A stretch of DNA of 64,000 nt from Paraburkholderia rhizosphaerae (lineage in GTDB: Bacteria; Pseudomonadota; Gammaproteobacteria; Burkholderiales; Burkholderiaceae): NCBI RefSeq assembly GCF_004366595.1, contig NZ_SORE01000001.1:248001-312000 (forward strand). Direction: 5' to 3'. The notes under the pieces were generated by a model that searched no databases, had not been told where the DNA came from, and worked only from the letters and a program-made list of their open reading frames with translations. The position numbers were made by a program, and so were the translations under genes. Shown here one piece after another: positions 1-9,661 of this stretch (position 1 is the first letter of the stretch; every line of letters begins with the position of its first letter).

Positions 1-222
1 CATCCAGTTAAACGCACGGTCGGACCACCTACCCCCGGGTATAGGAAACATGAAACCTGGATTCATCCAAACCTATCCCGCCGTCTTCTAGGTTTTTGTC
101 GCACTGAAAAGTATTCTGCTTCTGCCGGATGGACTACGCGTGACCGGCCAACGAGCCCTTGCCAGGTGAACTGTCCCCTTCGTGCACGGCATGGCTACGC
201 GATCGAACTGGAATACCGATGA
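1..222 (+). other. Open frame with response-regulator-like end, probably remnant or non-coding
   Basis: Frame 1 stays open from the window edge to a TGA at 220-222. That stop overlaps the preferred start of the sensor kinase as ATGA, the usual junction of regulator-kinase operons. The last residues read RARHGYAIELEYR, loosely like the GY-x-E tail of an OmpR-type regulator. The preceding 60 codons do not resemble a winged-helix domain and the base composition is poorer in GC than the neighbours. It may be a degraded regulator or chance; the start lies outside the window. Confidence 0.25.
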
Positions 223-1637
223 GGTGTCGTTCCCTGACTACCACGCTTGCGCTGGCATTTGCGGGCACCACGATGGCTGTGTTCGCGATGGTCGGCAGCG
301 CGCTGTACTCCGCGCTGGAACGCCAGCTTCTGCTGCAGGACGACAACGAACTCGTGCTCGCCGCGTTCCATACACGGCGTCTCGCGAACGAACTCCAGTC
401 GTCAACCGACGTGCGTGCGCACGCGCTGCGGCTGACGAGCCAGGTACTCGGCAATCGGGCGCTTGCGATGAACATCCATGACGCGAGCGGCCATGTGCTG
501 TTTGGACACAACACCGACGGCCACGCGACCGGTGTGCTCAGTTCGCTCGTGTGGTCGACGCGTGTGCCGGCGACTTCGCCCATCACGCTCGCCGCGATTG
601 CGCAAACCGGCAGCGGCGCGCGCGCCCTGGTGCGTGTGCTGGCCGCGGACGCCGCGCTAGCGGACGGCAGCACCGTCACCATCGTCATCGCAAGAGATAT
701 GTCCGACCACCGCCAGCTGCTCGATCACTACCGCGACCGCTTATATGGCGCTGGCCTTGCCGGCATGCTGCTCGCTTTCCTGATGAGCTGGATGCTGGTG
801 CACGAATCGATGCGCCCGCTGCGGCAGCTTTCGGCAAGCGCAGCGCTCATCACCGTCGACCGGCTGCATACGAGCATGAACGTCGACAAAGCGCCGAAGG
901 AACTAGCCGCGCTCGTCACGTCGCTGAACTCGATGCTCGAGCGCCTTGCCGGCGGCTTTCAGCGGATGTCGCAATACACGGCCGATCTCGCGCACGACAT
1001 GCGCACGCCGCTGTCGAACCTGCGCGGCGCCACCGAGGTCGCGCTTTCGCGCACGCGCATCGCGGAAGAATACGAGGCGTTGCTCGCGTCGAACCTCGAG
1101 GAATGCGATCGCCTGTCGCGCATGATCGAAAGTGTGATGTTTCTCGCGCGTGCCGAACATCCGCAATTCGTGATGCACATGAAGTCTTTCGACGCGCATT
1201 TCGAACTGACGTGCGTGGCCCAATACTTCGAAGGTCTCGCCGACGATGCAGGCGTCCGGGTGCGCGTGACCGGCGACGGAACATTGCACGCAGATGTCGA
1301 ACTGTTCCGTCGTGCGGTGAGCAATCTGCTCGCGAATGCAATCCGTCACACGCCGCGCGGCATGGCCATCGAGCTGCGTGTCGAACGCATCGCGAATGCG
1401 TTGCGCGTGACGGTTGCCAATGAAGGCTCCCGCATCGAACCAGATGCACTCGAACGGGTGTTCGACCGTTTCTACCGCGCCGACTCGTCGCGCCATCACG
1501 CGCCGATCGGGCCTCCGTCCACGGGGCTCGGCCTTGCGATCGTGCGCACCGTGATGGAACTGCATGGCGGCCGCGCTTACGTGCAAAGCGACGCCAATGG
1601 CACACGCTTCATTCTGGAGTTTCCGCTGTCCACCTAA
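219..1637 (+). CDS. Heavy-metal-type sensor histidine kinase (CusS/CopS-like)
   Basis: Inner-membrane sensor kinase of 472 residues. An N-terminal membrane segment (about 8-28) is followed by a periplasmic sensor of about 150 residues, a second membrane segment, a HAMP linker (RPLRQL), and a HisKA box DLAHDMRTPLSNL with the phospho-accepting His near residue 259. The ATPase part has an N box (NLLANAIRHTP) and a G box (STGLGLAIV). Layout and length fit the CusS/CopS/IrlS family that senses periplasmic metal ions; the ligand is inferred. The ATG at 219 is preferred over a TTG at 159 because the extra 20 residues precede the membrane anchor and lack a signal-like character. No intact response regulator is visible upstream. 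Confidence 0.85.
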   Translation: MRCRSLTTTLALAFAGTTMAVFAMVGSALYSALERQLLLQDDNELVLAAFHTRRLANELQSSTDVRAHALRLTSQVLGNRALAMNIHDASGHVLFGHNTDGHATGVLSSLVWSTRVPATSPITLAAIAQTGSGARALVRVLAADAALADGSTVTIVIARDMSDHRQLLDHYRDRLYGAGLAGMLLAFLMSWMLVHESMRPLRQLSASAALITVDRLHTSMNVDKAPKELAALVTSLNSMLERLAGGFQRMSQYTADLAHDMRTPLSNLRGATEVALSRTRIAEEYEALLASNLEECDRLSRMIESVMFLARAEHPQFVMHMKSFDAHFELTCVAQYFEGLADDAGVRVRVTGDGTLHADVELFRRAVSNLLANAIRHTPRGMAIELRVERIANALRVTVANEGSRIEPDALERVFDRFYRADSSRHHAPIGPPSTGLGLAIVRTVMELHGGRAYVQSDANGTRFILEFPLST

Positions 1638-1670
1638 CGAGCAGGTCCATACAACCCACAAGGAATCACC

Positions 1671-2111
1671 ATGAACGTTTTATATCGAGCTCAGGCGACC
1701 AGCACCGGCGGTCGCGAAGGACGTGCGATCTCGTCGGACCACGTACTTGACCTGCAACTGACGATGCCGAAAGAGCTAGGCGGAAGCGGCGCGACCGGAA
1801 CGAACCCGGAGCAGCTTTTCGCCGCGGGCTATTCGGCATGTTTCCTGAACGCAATGCGTTTTGTCGCGGGCCGCAAAAAGATTGCCATGCCGGCCGACGC
1901 GACGGTTACCGCCAAGGTCGGTCTCGTCGCGAACACGCAAGGCGGACTTGCGCGATTCGCGCTGGACGTCGAACTGGAAGTGATGCTCCCGGGCGTGACG
2001 AAAGACGTCGCCGAACAGCTCATTCATGACGCTCACTCGGCGTGTCCGTATTCCAACGCGACGCGTGGTAATGTCGATGTCAAAACGACCGTGATTCAGG
2101 CTCAAACATAG
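1671..2111 (+). CDS. ohr: Organic hydroperoxide resistance protein Ohr (OsmC family)
   Basis: Thiol peroxidase of 146 residues that reduces organic hydroperoxides in the cytoplasm using lipoyl/thiol donors. The two redox cysteines are in place: Cys57 in GYSACFLNAM and Cys125 in HSACPYSNATRGN. Length and the N-terminal NVLYRAQATSTGGREG match Ohr rather than OsmC. An AAGGAA ribosome site precedes the ATG. It starts 33 bases after the sensor kinase on the same strand and may be co-transcribed. The usual partner, the MarR-type OhrR, is not adjacent. Confidence 0.92.
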   Translation: MNVLYRAQATSTGGREGRAISSDHVLDLQLTMPKELGGSGATGTNPEQLFAAGYSACFLNAMRFVAGRKKIAMPADATVTAKVGLVANTQGGLARFALDVELEVMLPGVTKDVAEQLIHDAHSACPYSNATRGNVDVKTTVIQAQT

Positions 2112-2112
2112 G

Positions 2113-3168
2113 TCAGGACTTGCGCGCGATGCGCGACGCAACCAGCCGCCGCTGCACCGACGGAGCCGGACCCGTGGAAGCGCGCACCATCAGTTCGGCC
2201 GCGAACGTGACACGCTGCGACGCGGCATCGTGTCCGGCGACCTGTGCGAGCAGCGTATTCACCGCCGAACTGGCCATTTGCTGAAACGGCTGGCGTACTG
2301 TCGTCAATGACGGATGAAACTGCTCGGCCATCGGAATATCGTCGAAGCCGATAATGGAAATGTCATGCGGCACGCGCAGGCCGGCTTCGCGCGCAGCCGC
2401 GATCGCGCCAAACGCGCTTTGATCGTTGGCGGTGAAAATAGCCGTCGGCGGATTCGGAAGGTTCAGCAGACCCGACGCCACCTCGAAAGCGGTCATTTGC
2501 GAAAGGTCGCCCGGCACAACCCATTCAGGCACATTCGGTAACCGATGCCTCGCCAACGTGTCGAGATAGCCGCGCTGGCGATCGCGCACGCCTTCAATCG
2601 AATCGCTGCCCCCCAGAAACGCAATGCGCGTATGGCCCAGTTCGATCAGATGCTCGACCGCGAGTTGGGCGCCGCCGTAATTGTCGACCGAAACGGACGG
2701 CAAGCGGTTCATCGTGCCGCGCTGGTCGATCACGACGACCGGCAGGTTCGCTTTCGATAGCAAGTCGAGCCACAGCGACTCGCGCGGCAGAATAGCCAGC
2801 ACGCCGTCGGAAAACTGCCGCACGAGGCCCAGCACATCGTGATGCGTGCGACGCTCTTCATCCGACATCGTATAGACCAGCACTTCGCAACCGGCGGCGC
2901 GCGCCGCGCGCCCGGCACCGAGAATCAGCTCGCTCGAAAACTGCGTATCGAGTGTCGGCGTAATGATGCCGATGATGCCGTTGCGCCCGCCTGAGAGTTT
3001 CTGCGCGGTGCGATTCACGACATAGCCGATATCGGACGCGATGCGCAGCACTTCGTCGCGTGTCTCGCGCGACACGCCGGCGCGCCCATTGAGCGCGCGC
3101 GAGGCGGTCATCTGCGACACACCGGCCAGTCGTGAAACATCTGCGAGCGTCGGGTTTTGCTTGGTCAT
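2113..3168 (-). CDS. LacI-family transcriptional regulator of the adjacent sugar operon
   Basis: Repressor-type regulator of 351 residues. The N-terminal LacI helix-turn-helix reads TLADVSRLAGVSQMTASRALNG with the hinge near residues 50-60, followed by a periplasmic-binding-protein-like sugar domain (IIGIITPTLDTQFSSEL to about 340). It is transcribed divergently from the sugar ABC importer and GH3 gene, so it most likely controls them in response to an imported sugar. TAACGTTA palindromes occur just upstream of its own start and in front of the importer. Its stop lies one base from the stop of ohr, so the two transcripts converge. Confidence 0.9.
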   Translation of the reverse strand: MTKQNPTLADVSRLAGVSQMTASRALNGRAGVSRETRDEVLRIASDIGYVVNRTAQKLSGGRNGIIGIITPTLDTQFSSELILGAGRAARAAGCEVLVYTMSDEERRTHHDVLGLVRQFSDGVLAILPRESLWLDLLSKANLPVVVIDQRGTMNRLPSVSVDNYGGAQLAVEHLIELGHTRIAFLGGSDSIEGVRDRQRGYLDTLARHRLPNVPEWVVPGDLSQMTAFEVASGLLNLPNPPTAIFTANDQSAFGAIAAAREAGLRVPHDISIIGFDDIPMAEQFHPSLTTVRQPFQQMASSAVNTLLAQVAGHDAASQRVTFAAELMVRASTGPAPSVQRRLVASRIARKS

Positions 3169-3179
3169 GCCGTTAGCGA

Positions 3180-3388
3180 TAACGTTAATCTACATTGATT
3201 CTAGATGAATCACTAAAAGTCGCAATCAGGGCTTCCCTGCGCTGCGTAATCGCGCAAAGCTGCTTCTGTGACGCACGATAGCGCGTTATGCCGATTGCGT
3301 GAAGCACGCGTCGCATGCTTGAGGGTTAACCGCATCTGGCGACCAGCCGGTGACGTTACTAACATCGCTAACGTTAAGGCTAACGTAC
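3180..3388. promoter_or_regulatory. Divergent promoter region with TAACGTTA operators
   Basis: The 253-base gap between the LacI gene and the importer holds two identical 8-base palindromes, TAACGTTA at 3180-3187 and 3369-3376. The related sequences GACGTTAC (3352-3359) and TAACGTAC (3381-3388) flank the second copy, making a cluster 35-70 bases before the importer start. LacI-family operators are palindromes with a central CG, so these are good candidate sites for autoregulation and operon control. Binding is inferred. Confidence 0.6.
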
Positions 3389-3421
3389 TGATCAAAAACT
3401 CTAACGAGCGGAGACTTCGAG

Positions 3422-4714
3422 ATGGCGTACGCGGCGGTATCGAAGGCGATGGGTGTGGCACTGTGGTTCGGCGTCACCGCAATCGCCACAACGGGCGCGG
3501 CCTACGCGCAAGACACGAAGGTAATCACCGCGTGGGACCAGCAGACCAACGCGGGCTCCGCGAAGATCCTGCGCGATGCATCCGATCGCTTCGAGCAGAA
3601 GAACCCCGGATACAAGGTCGAAAATTCCCACATCCTGAACGATGCGTACAAGACCAAGCTGAAGGTCGCGTTCGGTGCGGGTCAACCGCCGTGCGTGTTC
3701 GAATCGTGGGGCGGCGGTACGTTGAACGAGTACGTGAAGGCAGGCCAGATTGTCGACCTGACGCCGTATTTGCAGAAGGACGCCGCGTATCGGGACCGCT
3801 TCCTGCCTTCGTCGTGGAAGGCGGTAACGTTCGACGGCAAGACCTACGGCGTCGCAGCCGAAAACGCGTCCGCCGCGGTGATCTTCTATAACAAGGACAT
3901 TTTCCAGCAGTACGGTCTCAAGCCACCCGCGACGTGGCCCGAGCTGATGCATGTCGTGCAAGTGCTGACTTCGCACGGCATCGCACCGTTCGCCCTGGCG
4001 AACAAGAACAAGTGGACGGGCTCGATGTACTACATGTATCTCGTCGATCGCATCGGCGGCCCGGACGTCGTACGCGCCGCGCTCGACGGCAACGGCAACG
4101 GCAAAGGCTTCGACGACCCCGCGTTCGTCGAGGCGGGCAAGCACATCCAGGAGCTCGTGAAGGCCGGCGCGTTCGCACAAGGCTTCAATGGCCTCGACTA
4201 TGACGTCGGCGCATCGCGGCGTCTGCTTTACTCGGGCCGCGCGGCAATGGAACTGATGGGCGGCTGGGAAGCGTCGACGATCCAGAACGAAAACCCCGCG
4301 TTCTCGAAGAAACTCGATTTTTTCCCGTTTCCGAGCGTGCCGGGTGGCAAAGGCGATCCGCGTGACGTGATCGGCACGGTCGGCGATGGCTTCCTGAGCA
4401 TCTCGACCGAATGCAAATACCCGGAAGCCGCGTTCAAGCTGATCCAGTCGCTGACCGACGACACCGCGATGAAAGCACGCGTCGGCGACCGCAAGGTTCC
4501 GCCGGTCAAAAACATCGCGCTTGACGATCCGTTTCTCAAGCGGCTTCAGACGCTGATCGTGGATGCGCCGAATGTGCAGCTCTGGTACGACCAGGCGTTG
4601 CCGCCGCGGCTCGGCGAGCTTCACAAGGACACGACGCAGGCGTTGTTCGGTCTGTCGCTGACACCTGAGGCTGCCGCTCAGAAAATGGAATCCGCCGCGA
4701 AGGCGGGTGGTTAA
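3422..4714 (+). CDS. Sugar ABC transporter substrate-binding protein (family 1)
   Basis: Periplasmic solute-binding protein of 430 residues. A Sec signal peptide ends at AAYA before [14 protein letters not shown], followed by two-lobed binding-protein sequence ([59 protein letters not shown]). It is the first gene of a four-gene run with two permeases and a GH3 glycosidase, so the likely ligand is a beta-linked oligosaccharide such as cellobiose or xylobiose; that is an inference from the GH3 neighbour. LacI-type operators precede it. Confidence 0.9.
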   Translation: MAYAAVSKAMGVALWFGVTAIATTGAAYAQDTKVITAWDQQTNAGSAKILRDASDRFEQKNPGYKVENSHILNDAYKTKLKVAFGAGQPPCVFESWGGGTLNEYVKAGQIVDLTPYLQKDAAYRDRFLPSSWKAVTFDGKTYGVAAENASAAVIFYNKDIFQQYGLKPPATWPELMHVVQVLTSHGIAPFALANKNKWTGSMYYMYLVDRIGGPDVVRAALDGNGNGKGFDDPAFVEAGKHIQELVKAGAFAQGFNGLDYDVGASRRLLYSGRAAMELMGGWEASTIQNENPAFSKKLDFFPFPSVPGGKGDPRDVIGTVGDGFLSISTECKYPEAAFKLIQSLTDDTAMKARVGDRKVPPVKNIALDDPFLKRLQTLIVDAPNVQLWYDQALPPRLGELHKDTTQALFGLSLTPEAAAQKMESAAKAGG

Positions 4715-4739
4715 TCACCTTCTCTAACCGCAGAGTCCG

Positions 4740-4775
4740 GCCGGCGCGATAGCGTACTATCAAGCGCCAGCCGGC
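4740..4775. other. Stem-loop between binding-protein and permease genes
   Basis: Outer arms GCCGGC (4740-4745 and 4770-4775) enclose a second stem GATAG/CTATC (4748-4752 and 4757-4761). There is no T tract. A stem-loop after a binding-protein gene commonly protects or attenuates the message so that the binding protein is made in excess over the permeases, as described for malE-malF. That role is inferred here. Confidence 0.45.
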
Positions 4776-4786
4776 AAAACACGCTC

Positions 4787-5710
4787 GTGAATATCGCGCT
4801 CTCCGCCGAATCCGAACGCCGACGCCGGTTGCGTGTCCCGTCGCAGACCCTGGTCGCGGCCGCGTTCCTCGCACCTGCCGTGCTGCTGCTCGCCGTCTTT
4901 CTGCTCTATCCGCTCGTTTCGAGCATGCGTCTTTCGCTGCTCGACTGGAATGGTCTCGGCACCGATGCCCGGTATGTCGGATTTTCGAACTGGGTGCATC
5001 TGGTGCACGACGGCGTCTTCTGGCTGTCGCTGTGGAACAACGCGATTCTCGCGGTCATCTCGGTCGTCGTCGAATTGCCGATCGCGCTGGCGCTCGCCGT
5101 GCTCCTTGAAAAAGCCGGCCGCGGTTCGCGTCTGCTGAAGGTGCTCTATTTCTTGCCGCTGCTGATGTCGAGCGTCGCGATCGGTGTGCTGTTCAAGAAC
5201 ATCTACGATCCGAACTTCGGCCCGCTCAATGCCGCACTGCGCGCGACCGGCCTCGGCGCGCTCGCGCAGGACTGGCTTGGCGATCCGCATCTGTCGCTGG
5301 CGTCGACGATCGCGGTGATCTGCTGGCAGAACATTCCGTTCTACATGATCCTGTTTCTGGCGGGGCTTTCTTCGATGCCGGTCGAGGTCGTCGAAGCCGC
5401 GCGTCTCGAAGGCGCGTCCGGATGGGTCATTTTCTGGCGCATCAAACTGCCGCACCTGCAGGGCACGGTACGCACCGCGGTGCTGCTCGCGGTGCTCGGC
5501 TCGCTGCGCTACTTCGACCTGATCTACGTGATGACAGGCGGCGGCCCCGAAAATGCGTCGGAGTTGATGGCCACCTACATGTATCGCACCGTGTTCAGCT
5601 CATTCCAGCTCGGCTACGGGAGCACCATCGGTTCGGCGATGTTCATCATCGTCTGCGCGGTTGCGGCGGTGTCGCTGCGTTTCACCCGACGTTACGCGAC
5701 CGAGGTCTGA
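4787..5710 (+). CDS. Sugar ABC transporter permease (MalF-type)
   Basis: Inner-membrane permease of 307 residues starting at a GTG. About six membrane segments are visible, and the EAA loop that docks the ATPase reads [25 protein letters not shown] near residues 200-225. It begins 72 bases after the binding-protein gene and ends three bases before the second permease. It pairs with that protein to form the channel. No ATPase gene lies in this cluster. Confidence 0.88.
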   Translation: MNIALSAESERRRRLRVPSQTLVAAAFLAPAVLLLAVFLLYPLVSSMRLSLLDWNGLGTDARYVGFSNWVHLVHDGVFWLSLWNNAILAVISVVVELPIALALAVLLEKAGRGSRLLKVLYFLPLLMSSVAIGVLFKNIYDPNFGPLNAALRATGLGALAQDWLGDPHLSLASTIAVICWQNIPFYMILFLAGLSSMPVEVVEAARLEGASGWVIFWRIKLPHLQGTVRTAVLLAVLGSLRYFDLIYVMTGGGPENASELMATYMYRTVFSSFQLGYGSTIGSAMFIIVCAVAAVSLRFTRRYATEV

Positions 5711-5713
5711 GCG

Positions 5714-6535
5714 ATGAAGCTGAATCTTCGAATCGGCACGCCGCTGCTCGCACTAATCTGGCTGGCTGTCACGACGCTGCCGTTTCTCTTTGTCGTCGTG
5801 ACCAGCCTGAAGACGCTGGATGAATCTTTTTCATCGTCGGTATGGGCGTTGCCCGAGCGGCTCTACTTCGGCAACTATGTAGCCGTGCTCAAAGGCCCGT
5901 ACTTCACGTATTTCCGCAATAGCGTATTCGTCGTCGGAATATCGGTTGCGTTGATCGTACTGGTTAGCGCAATGGCCGCTTATGCGTTCGCGCGCATGCG
6001 TTTCTCGTTCAACAAGACGTTGTTTGCGATCGTCATTGCCGGCATGATCGTGCCGTTGCACGCGACGCTCGTGCCGATCTATCTGCTGACACGCAACCTC
6101 GGCCTTTACGACACGCAGTTCGCGCTACTTGGCCCGTATGTCTCGCTGAGCCTGCCCGTGTCGATCTTCATTCTCACCGAGTTCATGCGGCAGATTCCGC
6201 GAGAACTCGAAGAGGCTGCGCAACTGGATGGCGCCGGTCCTTTCCACATCTTCTGGCGCATCTTTTTCCCGCTATCCACGCCGGGGCTCGCAACCGTCGC
6301 GATCTATAACGGTATCGCGCTGTGGAATGAATTCATCTTCGCGTACATGCTGACCTCGACGCCGGAGCATCGCACGCTACCGCTCGCGGTGTGGGACTTC
6401 CAGGGGCAATACTCGTCGAACGTGCCGGCGATGCTCGCGGTTGTCACGCTGACGTCGTTGCCGCTGATCGTCGCATACGCGTTCGGTCAGGAACGCGTGA
6501 TTAAAGGAATGATGGCTGGTTCGATAAAGGGCTGA
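5714..6535 (+). CDS. Sugar ABC transporter permease (MalG-type)
   Basis: Second inner-membrane permease, 273 residues, with about six membrane segments. Its EAA loop reads [32 protein letters not shown] and is followed by the family-typical [10 protein letters not shown] segment. It forms a heterodimer with the preceding permease. Three bases separate the two genes, so translation is probably coupled. The family ends in a short cytoplasmic tail such as the [12 protein letters not shown] seen here. Confidence 0.88.
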   Translation: MKLNLRIGTPLLALIWLAVTTLPFLFVVVTSLKTLDESFSSSVWALPERLYFGNYVAVLKGPYFTYFRNSVFVVGISVALIVLVSAMAAYAFARMRFSFNKTLFAIVIAGMIVPLHATLVPIYLLTRNLGLYDTQFALLGPYVSLSLPVSIFILTEFMRQIPRELEEAAQLDGAGPFHIFWRIFFPLSTPGLATVAIYNGIALWNEFIFAYMLTSTPEHRTLPLAVWDFQGQYSSNVPAMLAVVTLTSLPLIVAYAFGQERVIKGMMAGSIKG

Positions 6536-6619
6536 GCCCGCCTCATTCGTCACCGAAACAGCCACGTAATCACCACACAACAGCCGCCTAATAGCCAGAA
6601 CATGGTCAGGAGTGAACGA

Positions 6620-9031
6620 ATGGCGCTTGAAGACACCAGCGAATATCCGCTCTATCGCAAAGCCCACATACCGACCGGCGCACGGGTCGCCGATCTGCTC
6701 GCGCGCATGACGATCGACGAGAAGATCGCTCAACTCCATGCGGTCTGGCTGAAGCTCGCCGAAGACGGCCACCACCAGTCGCGCAGCGAAGACTTCGCGC
6801 AACGAGACACCGGTGTGCCGCTGGATACGCTGCTGCGGCATGGTCTGGGACAGGTCACGCGTCCGCTCGGCACGCACTCGGTGGACCCGAAGGACGGCGT
6901 GAAAGCGTTCAATGCGTTGCAGCGGCAGATGGTGGAAGACACGCGCCTGGGTATTCCGGTGATGGCGCACGAAGAGTGTCTGGTCGGTCTGATGATCAAG
7001 GACGCCACGCTTTTTCCGTCGCCGCTCAATTACGCGGCAACGTGGAACCTCGATTTGATCGGCCGCGTGGGCGAAACCATCGGCGAGCAGGCTCGCTCGA
7101 TCGGCTGTCATCAGGGTCTCGCGCCGGTGCTCGACGTATCGCGCGATCCACGCTGGGGCCGCACCGAGGAGACATTCGGTGAAGACCCGTATCTGGTCGG
7201 CGTGATGGCGTGCAGTTTCGTGAACGGTTTGCAGGGCGAGAAGCGCGACGTGCTCGCGACACTGAAGCACTTCGTCGCGCATTCGGCGAGCGAAGGCGCG
7301 CGCAATCACGCGCCGGTCCACGTCGGTCCTCGCGAGCTCAACGATACGTACCTGCTGCCGTTCGAAATGGCGGTGAAGCTCGCGCGTGCGGGTTCGGTTA
7401 TGCCTGCGTATCACGATATCGATGGCGTGCCGTGTCACACGAATCACGAACTGCTGCAGGGCGTGCTGCGCGACAAGTGGGGCTTCGATGGACTGATCGT
7501 CGCCGACTACGCGGCGGTGAATCTGCTGTACACGCATCACGGCGTCGCGCGCGACGCTGCCGCGGCGGCCGCGCAGTCGTTCAATGCCGGGCTCGATGTC
7601 GAATTGCCGGGTCACGAATGCGCGTTGCACCTGAAGGAAGCGCTGGCGCGCGGCGAGATCAGCGAAGCGACGATCGATGCGGCTGTGACGCGCGTATTGC
7701 GTGCGAAGTTCGATATCGGTTTGTTCGAACATCCTTACGTCGACGCGGAACGCATCGATCTGCGCAGTGAAGCAGCGATCGATCTGGCGCATGAAGTAGC
7801 GCTCCAGTCGGCGGTGCTGCTGCGCAATGACGGCGTGCTTCCGCTCGCCGCGGACGACAAGCAGAAGGTCGCGGTGATCGGCCCGACCGCGGACGACCCG
7901 CTTGCTTTGCTCGCGGGTTACAGCTTCCCTGTGCACCTGATCAATAGCGGCGAGCAGTCGGAGTCGTCGGTCACGACGCCATTGAAAGCGCTGCGCGACG
8001 TGCTTGGCGAAGCCCAGGTGATCTACGAGAAAGGCTGCGACATTATCGAGCACCGACGCGCCGGCGCGCCGGTGTTCCCGGGCGACGTCGCACTCGATTC
8101 GCGCGATCTGAACAGCCGCGATGAACTGATCAGCACCGACACCTCGCGCATCGCGTCGGCCGCGCAGGCCGCACGCAACGCCAATATCGCGATCGTTTTC
8201 GTTGGCGATCTCGCGGGCCTGTTCCAGTCGGGAACGGTCGGCGAAGGCTCGGACACCGACAGTCTCGCGTTGCCCGGTGTGCAACAGGCGCTCGTCGATG
8301 CGGTGATCGCGACCGGCACACCGACTGTCGTTGTGATGACGGGCGGCCGCCCATATAACCTCGCAGGCCAGGAAGAACGGATCGCCGCGCTCGTGATGGC
8401 CTTTGCACCGGGCGAAAAAGGCGGCGAAGCGCTAGCCGGACTGCTGACCGGGCGTGCCGGCTTCAGCGGCCGTCTGCCGTTGTCGGTGCCGACCAGCGCG
8501 GGCGCGGTGCCCTACGTGTACAACCATCGCCTGAAGAGTGCGGGCACGCCGGTCGCCTGGCACTTCGGTTCGCGCTATCCGTTCGGATTCGGGCTCACGT
8601 ACACGCGATTCGCGTACGGTGGACTGGAACTGGCATCATCGGAAGCGCCGATTGCCGATGGCGTGTTCGAGTTCAGCTTCACGGTCGAGAACATCGGCGC
8701 GCGTCGCAGCGACGAAGTCGTGCAGGTGTATCTACGCGACCGTCTTGCGTCGACGTCGCGCCCGGTGAAGGAGCTCAAGGCGTTTGCGCGCGTCAGTATC
8801 GAACCGGATGAAAACGTGCGGCTGCGCGTGCGCCTGCCCGTCGACATGCTGAACTTCACCGACGCGCGTGGCGAGCGCATCGTCGAGCCGGGCGAGTTCG
8901 AACTGATGATCGGCAGCTCGAGCCGTGACATCCACCTGCACGCGACGCTAACCGTGACGGGTGCCGCGACGCGCACACTTGAACGCGACTGGCGGATGGT
9001 CAGCGATGTGAAAGTCATCGACGCGCGTTAA
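6620..9031 (+). CDS. Glycoside hydrolase family 3 beta-glycosidase
   Basis: Enzyme of 803 residues that releases beta-linked sugars from non-reducing ends (beta-glucosidase or beta-xylosidase type). The GH3 N-terminal barrel contains KHFVAHS and a nucleophile motif GFDGLIVADY with Asp296. The C-terminal GH3 domain (about 390-640) and a fibronectin-III-like domain (about 690-790) follow. There is no signal peptide, so it acts in the cytoplasm on the oligosaccharide imported by the preceding ABC genes. The ATG at 6620 has AGGAG at seven bases and is preferred over the ATG at 6602. The SDW commonly seen at the nucleophile is ADY here, which leaves the exact sugar open. Confidence 0.88.
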   Translation: MALEDTSEYPLYRKAHIPTGARVADLLARMTIDEKIAQLHAVWLKLAEDGHHQSRSEDFAQRDTGVPLDTLLRHGLGQVTRPLGTHSVDPKDGVKAFNALQRQMVEDTRLGIPVMAHEECLVGLMIKDATLFPSPLNYAATWNLDLIGRVGETIGEQARSIGCHQGLAPVLDVSRDPRWGRTEETFGEDPYLVGVMACSFVNGLQGEKRDVLATLKHFVAHSASEGARNHAPVHVGPRELNDTYLLPFEMAVKLARAGSVMPAYHDIDGVPCHTNHELLQGVLRDKWGFDGLIVADYAAVNLLYTHHGVARDAAAAAAQSFNAGLDVELPGHECALHLKEALARGEISEATIDAAVTRVLRAKFDIGLFEHPYVDAERIDLRSEAAIDLAHEVALQSAVLLRNDGVLPLAADDKQKVAVIGPTADDPLALLAGYSFPVHLINSGEQSESSVTTPLKALRDVLGEAQVIYEKGCDIIEHRRAGAPVFPGDVALDSRDLNSRDELISTDTSRIASAAQAARNANIAIVFVGDLAGLFQSGTVGEGSDTDSLALPGVQQALVDAVIATGTPTVVVMTGGRPYNLAGQEERIAALVMAFAPGEKGGEALAGLLTGRAGFSGRLPLSVPTSAGAVPYVYNHRLKSAGTPVAWHFGSRYPFGFGLTYTRFAYGGLELASSEAPIADGVFEFSFTVENIGARRSDEVVQVYLRDRLASTSRPVKELKAFARVSIEPDENVRLRVRLPVDMLNFTDARGERIVEPGEFELMIGSSSRDIHLHATLTVTGAATRTLERDWRMVSDVKVIDAR

Positions 9032-9118
9032 GCGCCGTGCGTCGATGGCTTTGAACATGCCGCGACCATACCGGGCGGTGGGCTAAACTACCCGCTTACC
9101 GTCGGCCACCCGAAACTC

Positions 9119-9661
9119 ATGCCCGCTCGCCAAGATCGTGAAGCACGCCCGCTTGCGCCGTCTTCTCACCCGGCCGGCGACGACATATTGCAAGACCCAG
9201 CGCTGCTACGCCGCCTGCTGCGCGCCAAAGACCGCATGGATGCCGCGTCGCACGAAGCGTGGCCGGTCAGTCGCCTCGCCGACGTAAGTCGCATTTCCGA
9301 AGCCCATTTCGCGCGCTCGTTCAAGCGCGCGTTCGGCGTTCCGCCGCACCGCTATCTGCTGACGCGCCGTATCGAGCAGGCCATCACGTTGCTGCGCGAC
9401 ACCGAACTGAGCATCACGGACATCGCGTTCGCCACCGGCTGGGAAAGCCTCGGCACCTTCGGCCGCATCTTTCGCGACATCACCGGGCGAAGCCCCGGCG
9501 CGATGCGCATCGATGTCCGCTCCGATACACGGCAACTCGACCGCGTGCCCGCTTGCGTACTGAAAGCGGCCCAGCGCCCGGACCTCACGATCGCAGTTTT
9601 GGAGAAGCGCCGCCGCGTGGCCAAAGCTAAATTGCAGCCATCTACGGAGGAGGTCTCATGA
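9119..9661 (+). CDS. Small AraC-family regulator
   Basis: DNA-binding protein of 180 residues made almost entirely of one AraC helix-turn-helix pair (residues about 35-130: VSRLADVSRISEAHFARSFKRAF and LSITDIAFATGWESLGTFGRIFRDITGRSPGAMR). There is no N-terminal cupin or other effector domain, unlike full-length AraC proteins of about 300 residues. Its stop codon overlaps the start of the downstream VOC gene by ATGA, so the two are translationally coupled and probably functionally linked. Confidence 0.85.
   Translation: MPARQDREARPLAPSSHPAGDDILQDPALLRRLLRAKDRMDAASHEAWPVSRLADVSRISEAHFARSFKRAFGVPPHRYLLTRRIEQAITLLRDTELSITDIAFATGWESLGTFGRIFRDITGRSPGAMRIDVRSDTRQLDRVPACVLKAAQRPDLTIAVLEKRRRVAKAKLQPSTEEVS

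Noticed and set aside
6377..8284. Minus-strand frame of 635 codons opposite the GH3 gene
   Set aside because: It is Arg/His-rich shadow sequence; the GH3 frame contains the catalytic motifs.
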